This document shows, in pieces, positions 15,788 through 23,146 of a stretch of 23,464 nt of DNA; position 1 is the first letter of the stretch, and each line of letters starts with the position of its first letter. Position numbers and translations under genes: made by a program. The notes beneath the pieces are model-generated. The model saw nothing but the letters and a program-made list of their open reading frames with translations. It searched no databases and had not been told where the DNA came from. The stretch is from JAAYZB01 sp937958685 (GTDB lineage: Bacteria > Bacillota_I > Bacilli_A > Izemoplasmatales > Hujiaoplasmataceae): contig DAITAL010000017.1 of the NCBI GenBank assembly GCA_036824265.1, positions 1-23,464 on the forward strand, in the 5' to 3' direction.

Positions 15788-16831
15788 ATGAAATCATTCA
15801 TTGGCAGATATGCCGGTTTTGTTTTGCTCTTCGGTGGCGTGATCGGGATCATCATCCTCAATCTTTCATCCCTAAAACCCGCCGCCCAGATCCTGCCGCC
15901 GGTGACGACGGCCGCCCCCGGCGAACGCAAACAGACACTGACCACTTCGACCAGGGGAACACAGGTTTATGTCGACATCAAAGGCGAGGTCAGATACCCC
16001 GGAGTCTATCTTTTGGATCCGGGTTCGCGGATTGCCGATCTGATCCAGGCGGCCGGCGGTCTTTTGGCGGACGCGGACACGGAAAACCTCAATCTCGCCC
16101 GGGTGCTGAGCGATGAGATGGTGATCATCATCCCCAGCCGCATGCAGGCTGTCGCGCTTCCGTCGCCCACTGCAAGCCCGGTGCTGGTCGTCGTCGACAT
16201 CAAGGGCGAGGTGCGCTATCCGGGCATCTACGAACTCCCGCTCGGCGCCCGCGTCGGCGAGGCCATCACCAAGGCCGGCGGGTTGACCGTCCATGCGGAC
16301 ATCACCACCTTCAACCGGGCCGAGGCGGTGAAAGACGGGATGCAGATCACGGTGCCGAGGCTCCCGACGGTTGCCCCTCTAATCAAGGAAAGGATCTATG
16401 TCGAGATCCAGGGCGAAGTCGTGAAACCGGGGCTGTACGAGGTCGACTCCGACTGGGTGCTCAAACAATTGGTCAATCTGGCCGGCGGCTTGCAGATTGG
16501 CGCCGACATCACCGGCCTCAACCTGAACAAGCCCCTGGTCGCGGGTGAACGCATCGTCATCCGCAAATACGAAGCGCAGCCGGCAGTCGTTGAAACGGAA
16601 AACCAACCACAAACAGAAACGATCCCCGACGGCCTGATCGACATCAACACGGCCGATCTCGACGATCTGATGACCTTGAAAGGCATCGGCATCGTCCTCG
16701 GACAGCGGATCATCGACTACCGGGCGGAATACGGACCATTCGCGGCGATCGAGGACATCATGCTCGTTTCGGGGATCAAGGAATCGATTTTTGCGAACAT
16801 CAGGGATGCGATCAAAGTCGGTAACCGGTAG
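15788..16831 (+). CDS. comEA: ComEA-like DNA receptor with three SLBB domains
   Basis: Membrane-anchored DNA-binding protein of the competence system. One transmembrane helix lies at about residues 8-27 (FVLLFGGVIGIIIL). Three SLBB (soluble-ligand-binding beta-grasp) units follow at about 60-117, 133-190 and 203-260, marked by DIKGEVRYPGVY, DIKGEVRYPGIY and EIQGEVVKPGLY. The C-terminal helix-hairpin-helix pair (284-345) contains IDINTADLDDLMTLKGIG, typical of ComEA. Standard ComEA has one SLBB and about 200 aa; this is 347 aa. GAGG at 15777-15780 is 7 bases before the ATG. A 44-base gap separates it from the methyltransferase, with no clear promoter. It overlaps comEC. Confidence 0.93.
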   Translation: MKSFIGRYAGFVLLFGGVIGIIILNLSSLKPAAQILPPVTTAAPGERKQTLTTSTRGTQVYVDIKGEVRYPGVYLLDPGSRIADLIQAAGGLLADADTENLNLARVLSDEMVIIIPSRMQAVALPSPTASPVLVVVDIKGEVRYPGIYELPLGARVGEAITKAGGLTVHADITTFNRAEAVKDGMQITVPRLPTVAPLIKERIYVEIQGEVVKPGLYEVDSDWVLKQLVNLAGGLQIGADITGLNLNKPLVAGERIVIRKYEAQPAVVETENQPQTETIPDGLIDINTADLDDLMTLKGIGIVLGQRIIDYRAEYGPFAAIEDIMLVSGIKESIFANIRDAIKVGNR

Positions 16832-18917
16832 GCTGATCCACCTGGCGCTGGCGCTGTCAATGTTTCTGCTCGCTTGCCGCAGCCTGGCTTTCCTGCTTTT
16901 GCTGGTGGGGCAGCTTGCCTATCTTTGGTTCGCGGAACGGCGGCTGTTCTGGCTGGCGCTGACAACGATCGCGCTGGCTGGCGGCTCGCTTTGGCTGAGG
17001 ACAAAACTGCAAGTGCCGGCAACCACCACGCTCACCGGGACAATCATGCGGGTCGAAGCCACCCGGGTCTTGGTTAGGTCCGGGTGGTTTGTGCATTTGG
17101 TCTATCTCGATGATACTGCCAACATCCGGCCGGGAGATGTGGTGAGGGTGGACGTGAGGCCGGCGGCGGTCACCACCAGGCAGATGCCCCATGCCTTCGA
17201 TTATGAGCGCCACCTCGAGGCCAGCGATATCGCCTCCGTCCACTACGGCAGTTCACCGAGCATCACGGGGCATCGCCTGGTGCCGGGGATCATTCCTTAC
17301 CATGTCGAGCGTTATCTCGAGGCGAACTTCGAACCGCAGGCCGCCACTTACATCCGTCTGCTCGTCTTAGGGGACACGCGCTCGCTCGATCCCAGATTGC
17401 GTCTCGAGGCGACACGCCTCGGGATCGCGCACCTGTTTGCGATCTCGGGGTTGCACCTGGGACTGATCATCGGCTTTCTCGATCGGCTGCTGCGCCGCCT
17501 TTATTTGTCTAAAGGCGCCCATCGCGCCCTGTTGGCGGGCTGTCTGGTTGTCTACAACCTGACGACCGGATTCAAGATTTCCCTGATCCGCGCCTCATTG
17601 ATGGTGATCGCGATGTTTTTGCTGGATGAGGAAAACCCGCGTTTGTCCCGACTGGATGTCCTGAGCCTCATCTATGTGGCGATGCTCGTCTATAATCCTG
17701 CCTTTGGCAGCCAAATCGGCTTCAACCTCTCATTTGGGATGACGTTTTGCCTGATGTTGGGCAAGGAGCAGCTGCGGAGCCGTCACCACGCCCTGGCCCT
17801 GCTCAAGACGACCGTCTTCTTGAACCTGGCACTCCTGCCGGTGCTTTTGGAGGCGATCGGCGGGATCGGCGTCCTCTTCCCGCTGGCCAACCTCGTTTTC
17901 ATCACCTGCCTGCGGCTGTGGCTGTTGCCGCTCACCTTTCTCACACTGTTCTTCCCCTTTCTGTCGGGTGTCTACCTGTGGTCGATCGGTGTGTTTGAAT
18001 GGGCTGTGGACCTTTTTGCCGGCATCAACCTGTTCATTCCCGTCAACCTGAGCAGCACCTGGGCCAAGGGGCTGTATTGCCTGGGGTTCTTCCAGCCCCT
18101 GTGCTTTCCCGCCAAGAGAAGCATCAAGACCGGGGGAGCGCTCCTGATGTCCTTGAGTTTGCTTCTGTCGCTTGTCCGCCTTCCCGGCTTGACGAAAGTC
18201 GTGCTTTTCGACATCGGTCAGGGCGATGCGCTCCTGATCGCGGATGATGCATCGACGATCCTGATCGATACCGGCGATCTTGACGAATACGACGCGTTAG
18301 TGAACTATCTGCGCAAGGAAAACATCCGGATGCTCGATTTGGTGGTGATCACCCACTGGCACCGCGACCATTGCGGGGAACTCGCCGACTTGCTTGCCTG
18401 TTTCCAGGTGGGGATGATCGTCGCCCCGAGCATTCCCGCCGAATACGTCGGGATGGGAATCCACATCGTCCAAAAAGCGAGCGTGATCACCTGCGGAAAC
18501 TTCGCTTTCACCGTCTTGAACGCGCAGGGCGCCGGAAGCGAGAACAACAACTCGCTGGTGCTCTATACCAGGATCGGCGGCGACGGCTGGCTGTTCCTGG
18601 GCGATGCGGAAGCCGAGATCGAAACAGAGCTCTTGGGCATGAATCTGGATGTGGACATCGTCAAGGTCGCCCATCACGGCAGCAAGACTTCCTCCAGCAA
18701 AGACTTCATCGCCTGGGCCGATCCCGCCTACGCCCTGATCTCCGTCGGCAGAAACGCCTACGGTCTGCCCGACCCGGAGGTCGTGGCCGGCTGGCAAGAA
18801 CGGGCCACGGTCCTGATCACCAAAGACGACGGCTCGATCTTATTTTTCTATCATCCCTTTCTTGGCGGGCGGGTGGTCGCAAACTACAGGCACGATCGCT
18901 TCCGGCTCTTTTCCTGA
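16791..18917 (+). CDS. comEC: ComEC/Rec2 DNA uptake channel protein
   Basis: Polytopic membrane protein that brings single-stranded DNA into the cell during transformation. Order: hydrophobic N-terminal helices, an OB-like segment (TGTIMRVEATRVLVR), and the Competence domain with AHLFAISGLHLGLIIGF and many membrane helices. A C-terminal metallo-beta-lactamase domain follows, with THWHRDHCGE (H522, H524, D526, H527), FLGDAE and VKVAHHGSKTSSS. The metal site is intact, consistent with nuclease activity on the non-transported strand. At 708 aa it is near the usual 700-780. TTG 16791 is preferred because AAGGA (16778-16782) lies 8 bases upstream. ATG 16806 and ATG 16860 are alternatives without a good ribosome site. 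It overlaps comEA by 41 bases. Confidence 0.94.
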   Translation: MRTSGMRSKSVTGRLIHLALALSMFLLACRSLAFLLLLVGQLAYLWFAERRLFWLALTTIALAGGSLWLRTKLQVPATTTLTGTIMRVEATRVLVRSGWFVHLVYLDDTANIRPGDVVRVDVRPAAVTTRQMPHAFDYERHLEASDIASVHYGSSPSITGHRLVPGIIPYHVERYLEANFEPQAATYIRLLVLGDTRSLDPRLRLEATRLGIAHLFAISGLHLGLIIGFLDRLLRRLYLSKGAHRALLAGCLVVYNLTTGFKISLIRASLMVIAMFLLDEENPRLSRLDVLSLIYVAMLVYNPAFGSQIGFNLSFGMTFCLMLGKEQLRSRHHALALLKTTVFLNLALLPVLLEAIGGIGVLFPLANLVFITCLRLWLLPLTFLTLFFPFLSGVYLWSIGVFEWAVDLFAGINLFIPVNLSSTWAKGLYCLGFFQPLCFPAKRSIKTGGALLMSLSLLLSLVRLPGLTKVVLFDIGQGDALLIADDASTILIDTGDLDEYDALVNYLRKENIRMLDLVVITHWHRDHCGELADLLACFQVGMIVAPSIPAEYVGMGIHIVQKASVITCGNFAFTVLNAQGAGSENNNSLVLYTRIGGDGWLFLGDAEAEIETELLGMNLDVDIVKVAHHGSKTSSSKDFIAWADPAYALISVGRNAYGLPDPEVVAGWQERATVLITKDDGSILFFYHPFLGGRVVANYRHDRFRLFS

Positions 18918-18945
18918 AAACGGCAAAAGCGTTTCTCCCAGGCTC

Positions 18946-18974
18946 TTCAAACTGCGGACAATCTGTGATACAAT
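18946..18974 (+). promoter_or_regulatory. Possible promoter of holA
   Basis: TTCAAA (18946-18951), 17 bases, then extended -10 TGATACAAT (TG 18966-18967, TACAAT 18969-18974). Predicted transcription start is about 18980-18982, which would leave a leader of only some 10 bases before the coding region. Confidence 0.5.
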
Positions 18975-18991
18975 AACTGAAGGTGATGATT

Positions 18992-19966
18992 TTGGAACAG
19001 AACCTTTATCTGCTCGCAGGCGTGGACGCCTACCTGATCAAGAAGAACACCGACAAGATCCTCGCTGGGCACGGCATCGCCAAAGAGGATGTCGAGGTCT
19101 ACGACATGGAGGAAGTCTCGCTCGCGGAGGCGATCGACCACGCGATGACGATCCCCTTCCTCTCCGACAAAAAAGGCGTTGTCCTGGCAAACGCCTGTTT
19201 TCTGGGCGGGCTCAAACCGCAAAAAGACGTGGTGCACCCCCTGGAGACGCTGTCCGCCTATCTCGCGGATCCGAACCCGACGACAATCATGATCATCCAG
19301 GCGCCCTACGAGAAACTCGACCGCACCACCCCGCTCTTGAAGCAGCTTACCGACCGCGCGGAGATCGTCTCCTGCGCCCCGGACAAGAACGACGATGTCT
19401 TCCAGGAAATCAAGGACACGCTCGCCAAAAACAAACTCAAGATCGATGCCAACGCGCTCCAAATGTTCGTGAGCCGCGTCGGTCCCGATCGACTGATGCT
19501 CAAGCATGAGCTGGACAAGCTGATCGCCTACGCCTGCGGACTGCCCCTGATCACCGCGGAAATGATCAGGGACATCGTCTACAAGAATCCTGACGATCAC
19601 ATCTATCTGCTCGTGAACGCCGTCATCGAGGAAGACACGCAGATGCTGATCCGCACCTATCAGGAACTTCTGAGCGCCAGCGTCGACGCCATGTGGATGC
19701 TGGCGGCGATCATCGCCAAGTTCCAGGAGATCCTCTACGCCAAGGAACTCTTGAAGCAAAACTACAAACAGGAAGACATCATGCGCTATTTCTCGGCGAG
19801 CAAGGGCCGGGCTTTCTATATCATGAAAAACGCCCGGGAGGTCACGGATGCCAGATTGATGGATTTTCTCGGCCGTTTGGAAGCGTTGGACGCTGCCATC
19901 AAGACCGGCCAGATCGACAAGGAACTCGGGTTGGAATTGTTCCTGATGCGCTTGTACGTGGAATAA
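18992..19966 (+). CDS. holA: DNA polymerase III delta subunit
   Basis: Clamp-loader subunit that opens the beta clamp. The N-terminus NLYLLAGVDAYLIKKNTDKI is the usual HolA start, and the NPTTIMIIQAPYEKLD stretch is the strand/helix of the AAA+-like domain. The middle DANALQMFVSRVGPDRLMLKHELDKL and the C-terminal collar LAAIIAKFQEILYAKELL are typical. TTG 18992 is chosen because AAGGTGA (18980-18986) lies 5 bases upstream. ATG 18986 and GTG 18983 are in frame but fall inside that ribosome site. 324 aa, normal. Adjacent to comEC and convergent with rpsT as in Bacillus. It ends in a shared terminator. Confidence 0.93.
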   Translation: MEQNLYLLAGVDAYLIKKNTDKILAGHGIAKEDVEVYDMEEVSLAEAIDHAMTIPFLSDKKGVVLANACFLGGLKPQKDVVHPLETLSAYLADPNPTTIMIIQAPYEKLDRTTPLLKQLTDRAEIVSCAPDKNDDVFQEIKDTLAKNKLKIDANALQMFVSRVGPDRLMLKHELDKLIAYACGLPLITAEMIRDIVYKNPDDHIYLLVNAVIEEDTQMLIRTYQELLSASVDAMWMLAAIIAKFQEILYAKELLKQNYKQEDIMRYFSASKGRAFYIMKNAREVTDARLMDFLGRLEALDAAIKTGQIDKELGLELFLMRLYVE

Positions 19967-19990
19967 AAAAAAGCCTCACGGCTTTTTCTT
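19965..19990. terminator. Bidirectional terminator between holA and rpsT
   Basis: AAAAAGCC (19968-19975) and GGCTTTTT (19980-19987) form a perfect 8-base-pair stem with a 4-base loop. A-runs on one side and T-runs on the other serve both convergent genes; the gap between the two stop codons is only 24 bases. Confidence 0.87.
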
Positions 19991-20251
19991 CTAGAGGTTG
20001 TTTACGAGTCTTGACAGACGGGATTTCTGCCGGGCGGCGTAATTCTTGTGATGAATGCCCTTGGAAACCGCTTTGTCGAGTTTCGTGAATGCCACATTGA
20101 GCGCCTTGACGGCCGTTTCCTTGTTGGCTCCGGTGGCGGCGGACTCCACATCCTTGATTGCGGTTTTCAATGATGACTTGAACGAGGCGTTGGCCAAGCG
20201 ATGTTTCTCATTTGTCAGATTACGCTTCATTTGCGACTTGATATTTGCCAT
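19991..20251 (-). CDS. rpsT: 30S ribosomal protein S20
   Basis: Primary 16S rRNA-binding protein bS20, 86 aa, highly basic and helical. The N-terminus ANIKSQMKRNLTNEKHRLAN and the C-terminal region GIHHKNYAARQKSRLSRLV are family signatures. GGAGGTGA (complement of 20256-20263) lies 4 bases before the ATG. It has its own divergent promoter and shares a terminator with holA. This convergent holA-rpsT arrangement is the Firmicutes standard. Confidence 0.97.
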   Translation of the reverse strand: MANIKSQMKRNLTNEKHRLANASFKSSLKTAIKDVESAATGANKETAVKALNVAFTKLDKAVSKGIHHKNYAARQKSRLSRLVNNL

Positions 20252-20281
20252 TTTCTCACCTCCATTGACATCAGCGGTAAT

Positions 20282-20310
20282 ATTTTACCAAATCACCGGC
20301 AAAAAAGCAA
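20282..20310 (-). promoter_or_regulatory. Promoter of rpsT
   Basis: On the minus strand, TTGCTT (20310-20305), a 17-base spacer, then TAAAAT (20287-20282) preceded by TGG, an extended -10. It directs transcription leftward into rpsT. Confidence 0.65.
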
Positions 20311-20318
20311 CTAGCAGA

Positions 20319-20388
20319 TTCAAGAATTTGCGGACGGGCGCCGGCGGATCCAACCGCCTGGCGCCGGTTTCCCCGCACATTCTTGGAA
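20319..20388. repeat. Large imperfect inverted repeat
   Basis: Outer arms TTCAAGAAT (20319-20327) and ATTCTTGGAA (20379-20388) flank GCGG/CCGC. The inner arms are GGCGCCGGCGG (from 20337) and CCGCCTGGCGCC (to 20364), with a 6-base loop ATCCAA and one bulged T. No T-run follows on either strand at the base. It lies between the divergent rpsT and GH65 promoters, so it is outside both predicted transcripts. Confidence 0.6.
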
Positions 20389-20393
20389 AGGTC

Positions 20394-20423
20394 TTGAAAT
20401 CAGGGGTCCATACCAAGTATAAT
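20394..20423 (+). promoter_or_regulatory. Promoter of the GH65 gene
   Basis: TTGAAA (20394-20399, 5 of 6) and perfect TATAAT (20418-20423) with an 18-base spacer. Transcription should start near 20430. The leader to 20500 contains a small GCGGA/TCCGC hairpin (20462-20474). Confidence 0.75.
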
Positions 20424-20500
20424 TAATAAGAAATATGATGACGCCACCATTTGTGGATCGGGCGGAGCTTCCGCTTTCTCACCTGGCGATGGGAGATAAG

Positions 20501-22702
20501 ATGACAAAGATCGAACGGACTTCCTACAACAAGAACGACATCATCGCTGACGGCACGAAGTATCTGATCGCCAACGGCTACCATGGGTATCGGGGCACGC
20601 TTTCCGAATACTCCAAGGCCGAGATGGTGGCTTTCAACCTGAACGGGATCTATGACCGCAACGGCGATCTTTGGCGCGAATCGATCAACGCCTTCAATCC
20701 GCTCTACACCGCAATTCAGGTCCGGGGCGTCGAGATGAACCCGGTCCGGATCAAGCCCCTTAAGCACACATTGGGTCTCGACATCCAGAAAGGGGTCTGT
20801 TACCGGAACACCGTTTTCCCCTTGAAAAACGCGACGATCACGATCAAGACCGAACGCTTCGCCGACCAGAGAAATCTGGAACTGATCTATGAGAGATACA
20901 GCGTGGAGGTCTCCGAGGACACGGCGATCGACCTCTACACCGGCATCGACATGGACATCTACAATCTCTCAGGCGAACATTTGGACGTTGTCGAGATCGT
21001 CGACGAGGTCGGGTTCTTCTTCGTCAAGGCCAAAACCAAGGAATGCCAATTGCCGGTCGTCGTGGGGGAAACCACGGTCCGGAGTTTTTCGGAGCCCGGG
21101 GATGTGCTCTACCAGAACAACAAGGCGCTCCGCCATTACCATCTCAAACTGACCGCGGGCAAGGAAGTCGTGCTCTACAAGTTCGGAGGTGTCTGCCATA
21201 CCCGCAAGGACGCCTACGACCACTTGGACACCCTGATCACGAAGGCCCAGAAATACGGCTATGAGCGGCGTTTTGTGGAAAACGAGGCCTTTTGGAACGC
21301 GCGCTGGGGTCTCGCCAGGATCGAGATGGCCGGCGACGACGAGGCTGAACTCGGTCTCAACTACTCGATCTATCATTTGATCAGTTCCCGTCCTTATTCC
21401 GACGAGGTCTCGATCCCGGCCAAGGGCCTCTCCGGCCAGGTCTACAAGGGCGCGGTCTTCTGGGACGCGGAGATCTTCATGCTGCCGTTTTTCCTGAACA
21501 CCGACCGCAAATCCGCCCGACACATCATCATGTACCGGATTCTCGGCCTGCCGGGCGCGCTCGCCAAAGCCAGGCAGTACGGCTATCAGGGAGCCTTCTA
21601 CGCCTGGGAAAGCCAGGAAAAGGGTTATGAGGCCTGCAGCGACTACAACATCACCGACGCGATCACCGGCGAGCCGCTCCGAACGCATTTCCGCGAAAAG
21701 CAGATTCATGTGAACGGCGCCGTCGTCTACGCGCTCAAACAATATCTCGACCGCACCGAGGATTACAGCGTCCTCTTCGCGGGCGGGCTGGAAATGGTGA
21801 TGGAATGCGCCAAATTCTATGCCGATTACCTCACGTACAACCGGGAGTTGAAGCGTTATGAGACCATCAAGGTCGATGGTCCCGACGAGTATCACGAGCT
21901 CGTCGACAACAACACCTATACCAATTACATGATCGATTTTGTCTTGGAACAGGCCAACGACCTCTCCGTTCGCGCCCGGGAGGCGAATTATCAGCTCACC
22001 GTCGATCTGATGAAGGAAAAGGATTACAACGAGGAGATCAAGCGGCTCAGGGCGATCAGGGAGAAACTCTACCTGCCAGTGCCGGGCGAAGACATGCTTC
22101 TGCCACAGTTTGACGGGTATTTCGATTTGGAGGAGATCACCCTCGGGGAACTCAAGGAGCGGATGATCCATCCGCACGAGTACCTGGGCGGCGAGAAGGG
22201 TCTGGCGACCCCGACGCAGATCGTCAAGCAGCCCGAGATCATCATCCTGATGGCGCTGTTTCCGGAGAAGTTCACCCGGATCGTCAAAAAGATCAATTTC
22301 GCCCATTATGAGAACAAGACCGAAAACGTCGCCAGCCTCTCCTCATCGATGTATGCGCTCGTGGCGGCGGACATCGGCAAGGCCAATTCCGCCTATCCGC
22401 ACTTCTTCCGCGGCGCGACCGTCAACCTCCGGGCGGAGACAAAGCAGTTCAATGGCGGCGTCTTCATCGGCGGTACCAACCTCGCCACCTGCGGCGGCGC
22501 CTATTACGCGCTCGTCTACGGTTTCTGCGGTCTCAAGCACATGGGAATCCTGCTCACGGCCGACACCAGGCTGTCCTCGCGGATCAAGGAAGTCAAGTTC
22601 AAGACGATCGTCGGCCGGCGTATCGCCAATGTCAGGGTCATCAACAACGTCGCCTCCGTCACCTGGGAGGAAACATATTTGGAGAAGGAGGTGGCAACAT
22701 GA
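20501..22702 (+). CDS. Glycoside hydrolase family 65 phosphorylase
   Basis: GH65 enzymes are mostly inverting phosphorylases that split alpha-glucosides (maltose, trehalose, kojibiose, nigerose, glucosyl-glycerol or -rhamnose) to beta-glucose 1-phosphate. The N-terminal beta-sandwich is followed by an (alpha/alpha)6 barrel containing GAVFWDAEIFMLPFFL. The general acid is E463 in VDGPDEYHELVDNNTYTNYM. FYAWESQEKGYEACSDYNITD lies in the region that helps set acceptor choice, but I cannot assign the sugar. The C-terminal phosphate-site region reads GVFIGGTNLATCGGAYYALVYGF, unlike the HxxSMAG-type of maltose phosphorylases. ATG 20501 follows GGGAGA (20491-20496); the in-frame ATG at 20435 adds 22 doubtful residues. 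733 aa, normal. No signal peptide and no transporter beside it. Coupled to the next gene. Confidence 0.9.
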   Translation: MTKIERTSYNKNDIIADGTKYLIANGYHGYRGTLSEYSKAEMVAFNLNGIYDRNGDLWRESINAFNPLYTAIQVRGVEMNPVRIKPLKHTLGLDIQKGVCYRNTVFPLKNATITIKTERFADQRNLELIYERYSVEVSEDTAIDLYTGIDMDIYNLSGEHLDVVEIVDEVGFFFVKAKTKECQLPVVVGETTVRSFSEPGDVLYQNNKALRHYHLKLTAGKEVVLYKFGGVCHTRKDAYDHLDTLITKAQKYGYERRFVENEAFWNARWGLARIEMAGDDEAELGLNYSIYHLISSRPYSDEVSIPAKGLSGQVYKGAVFWDAEIFMLPFFLNTDRKSARHIIMYRILGLPGALAKARQYGYQGAFYAWESQEKGYEACSDYNITDAITGEPLRTHFREKQIHVNGAVVYALKQYLDRTEDYSVLFAGGLEMVMECAKFYADYLTYNRELKRYETIKVDGPDEYHELVDNNTYTNYMIDFVLEQANDLSVRAREANYQLTVDLMKEKDYNEEIKRLRAIREKLYLPVPGEDMLLPQFDGYFDLEEITLGELKERMIHPHEYLGGEKGLATPTQIVKQPEIIILMALFPEKFTRIVKKINFAHYENKTENVASLSSSMYALVAADIGKANSAYPHFFRGATVNLRAETKQFNGGVFIGGTNLATCGGAYYALVYGFCGLKHMGILLTADTRLSSRIKEVKFKTIVGRRIANVRVINNVASVTWEETYLEKEVAT

Positions 22703-22998
22703 GATACAACGACAAGAAAATCCTGGGCATGGTGCTGATCGTGATCGGCATCGTCTTTTTGCTCAACCGGATCGGCGTGATCACCGCCAACATCTTTTTC
22801 GCCGGTTGGTGGACGCTGTTTCTGATCGTCCCGGCGCTCATCTCGATGACGCGCCAGGGCATCACGATGGGAAACGGGATTCTGTTCGCCGTCGGCATCT
22901 ACTTCTTCCTCGATGCCAACGGGTGGAACTTCCGGGGCTTCTTCGTGCCGGCGATGATCATCGTCTTCGGTCTCGCCTTGGTTTTCCGAAAAGCCTGA
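22699..22998 (+). CDS. Small four-helix membrane protein, LiaI/LiaF-like (DUF5668-type)
   Basis: 99 aa, nearly all membrane: helices at about residues 8-26, 29-47, 53-71 and 76-95. The pattern KKILGMVLIVIGIVFLLNRIG, read as GxxLIxxGxxFLLxxxG, is that of the LiaI/LiaF N-terminal transmembrane module. The cytoplasmic LiaF C-terminal domain is absent. Members are linked to envelope stress sensing in some Firmicutes, but the role here is unknown. Its ATG overlaps the GH65 stop, and GGAGAAGGAGG just upstream is a strong ribosome site. A terminator follows. Confidence 0.8.
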   Translation: MRYNDKKILGMVLIVIGIVFLLNRIGVITANIFFAGWWTLFLIVPALISMTRQGITMGNGILFAVGIYFFLDANGWNFRGFFVPAMIIVFGLALVFRKA

Positions 22999-23015
22999 TT
23001 CTGATCATTGATGGC

Positions 23016-23041
23016 AAAAGCCGATCGCGGATCGGCTTTTT
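23016..23041 (+). terminator. Rho-independent terminator after the membrane protein gene
   Basis: AAAAGCCGATC (23016-23026) pairs perfectly with GATCGGCTTTT (23030-23040) around a GCG loop, ending in a T-run. With A-runs on its other side it could also work leftward. Confidence 0.9.
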
Positions 23042-23068
23042 GTTGGGAAATCTATTTTTATGTTTGGA

Positions 23069-23099
23069 TTGAACCCATCACCGGCAGTTATGGTAAAAT
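23069..23099 (+). promoter_or_regulatory. Promoter of the GH16 gene
   Basis: Extended -10 TGGTAAAAT (TG 23091-23092, TAAAAT 23094-23099) with a TTGAAC -35 (23069-23074) at a long 19-base spacing. It stands alone after the preceding terminator. Confidence 0.55.
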
Positions 23100-23146
23100 A
23101 GATTGTAAGTACAAGGCTTGAGCGCTTGAGGAGAAGGATTGTGACG

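Noticed and set aside
20435..20500. Longer GH65 start at ATG 20435
   Set aside because: It would sit about 5 bases from the predicted transcription start without a ribosome site; ATG 20501 has GGGAGA upstream.
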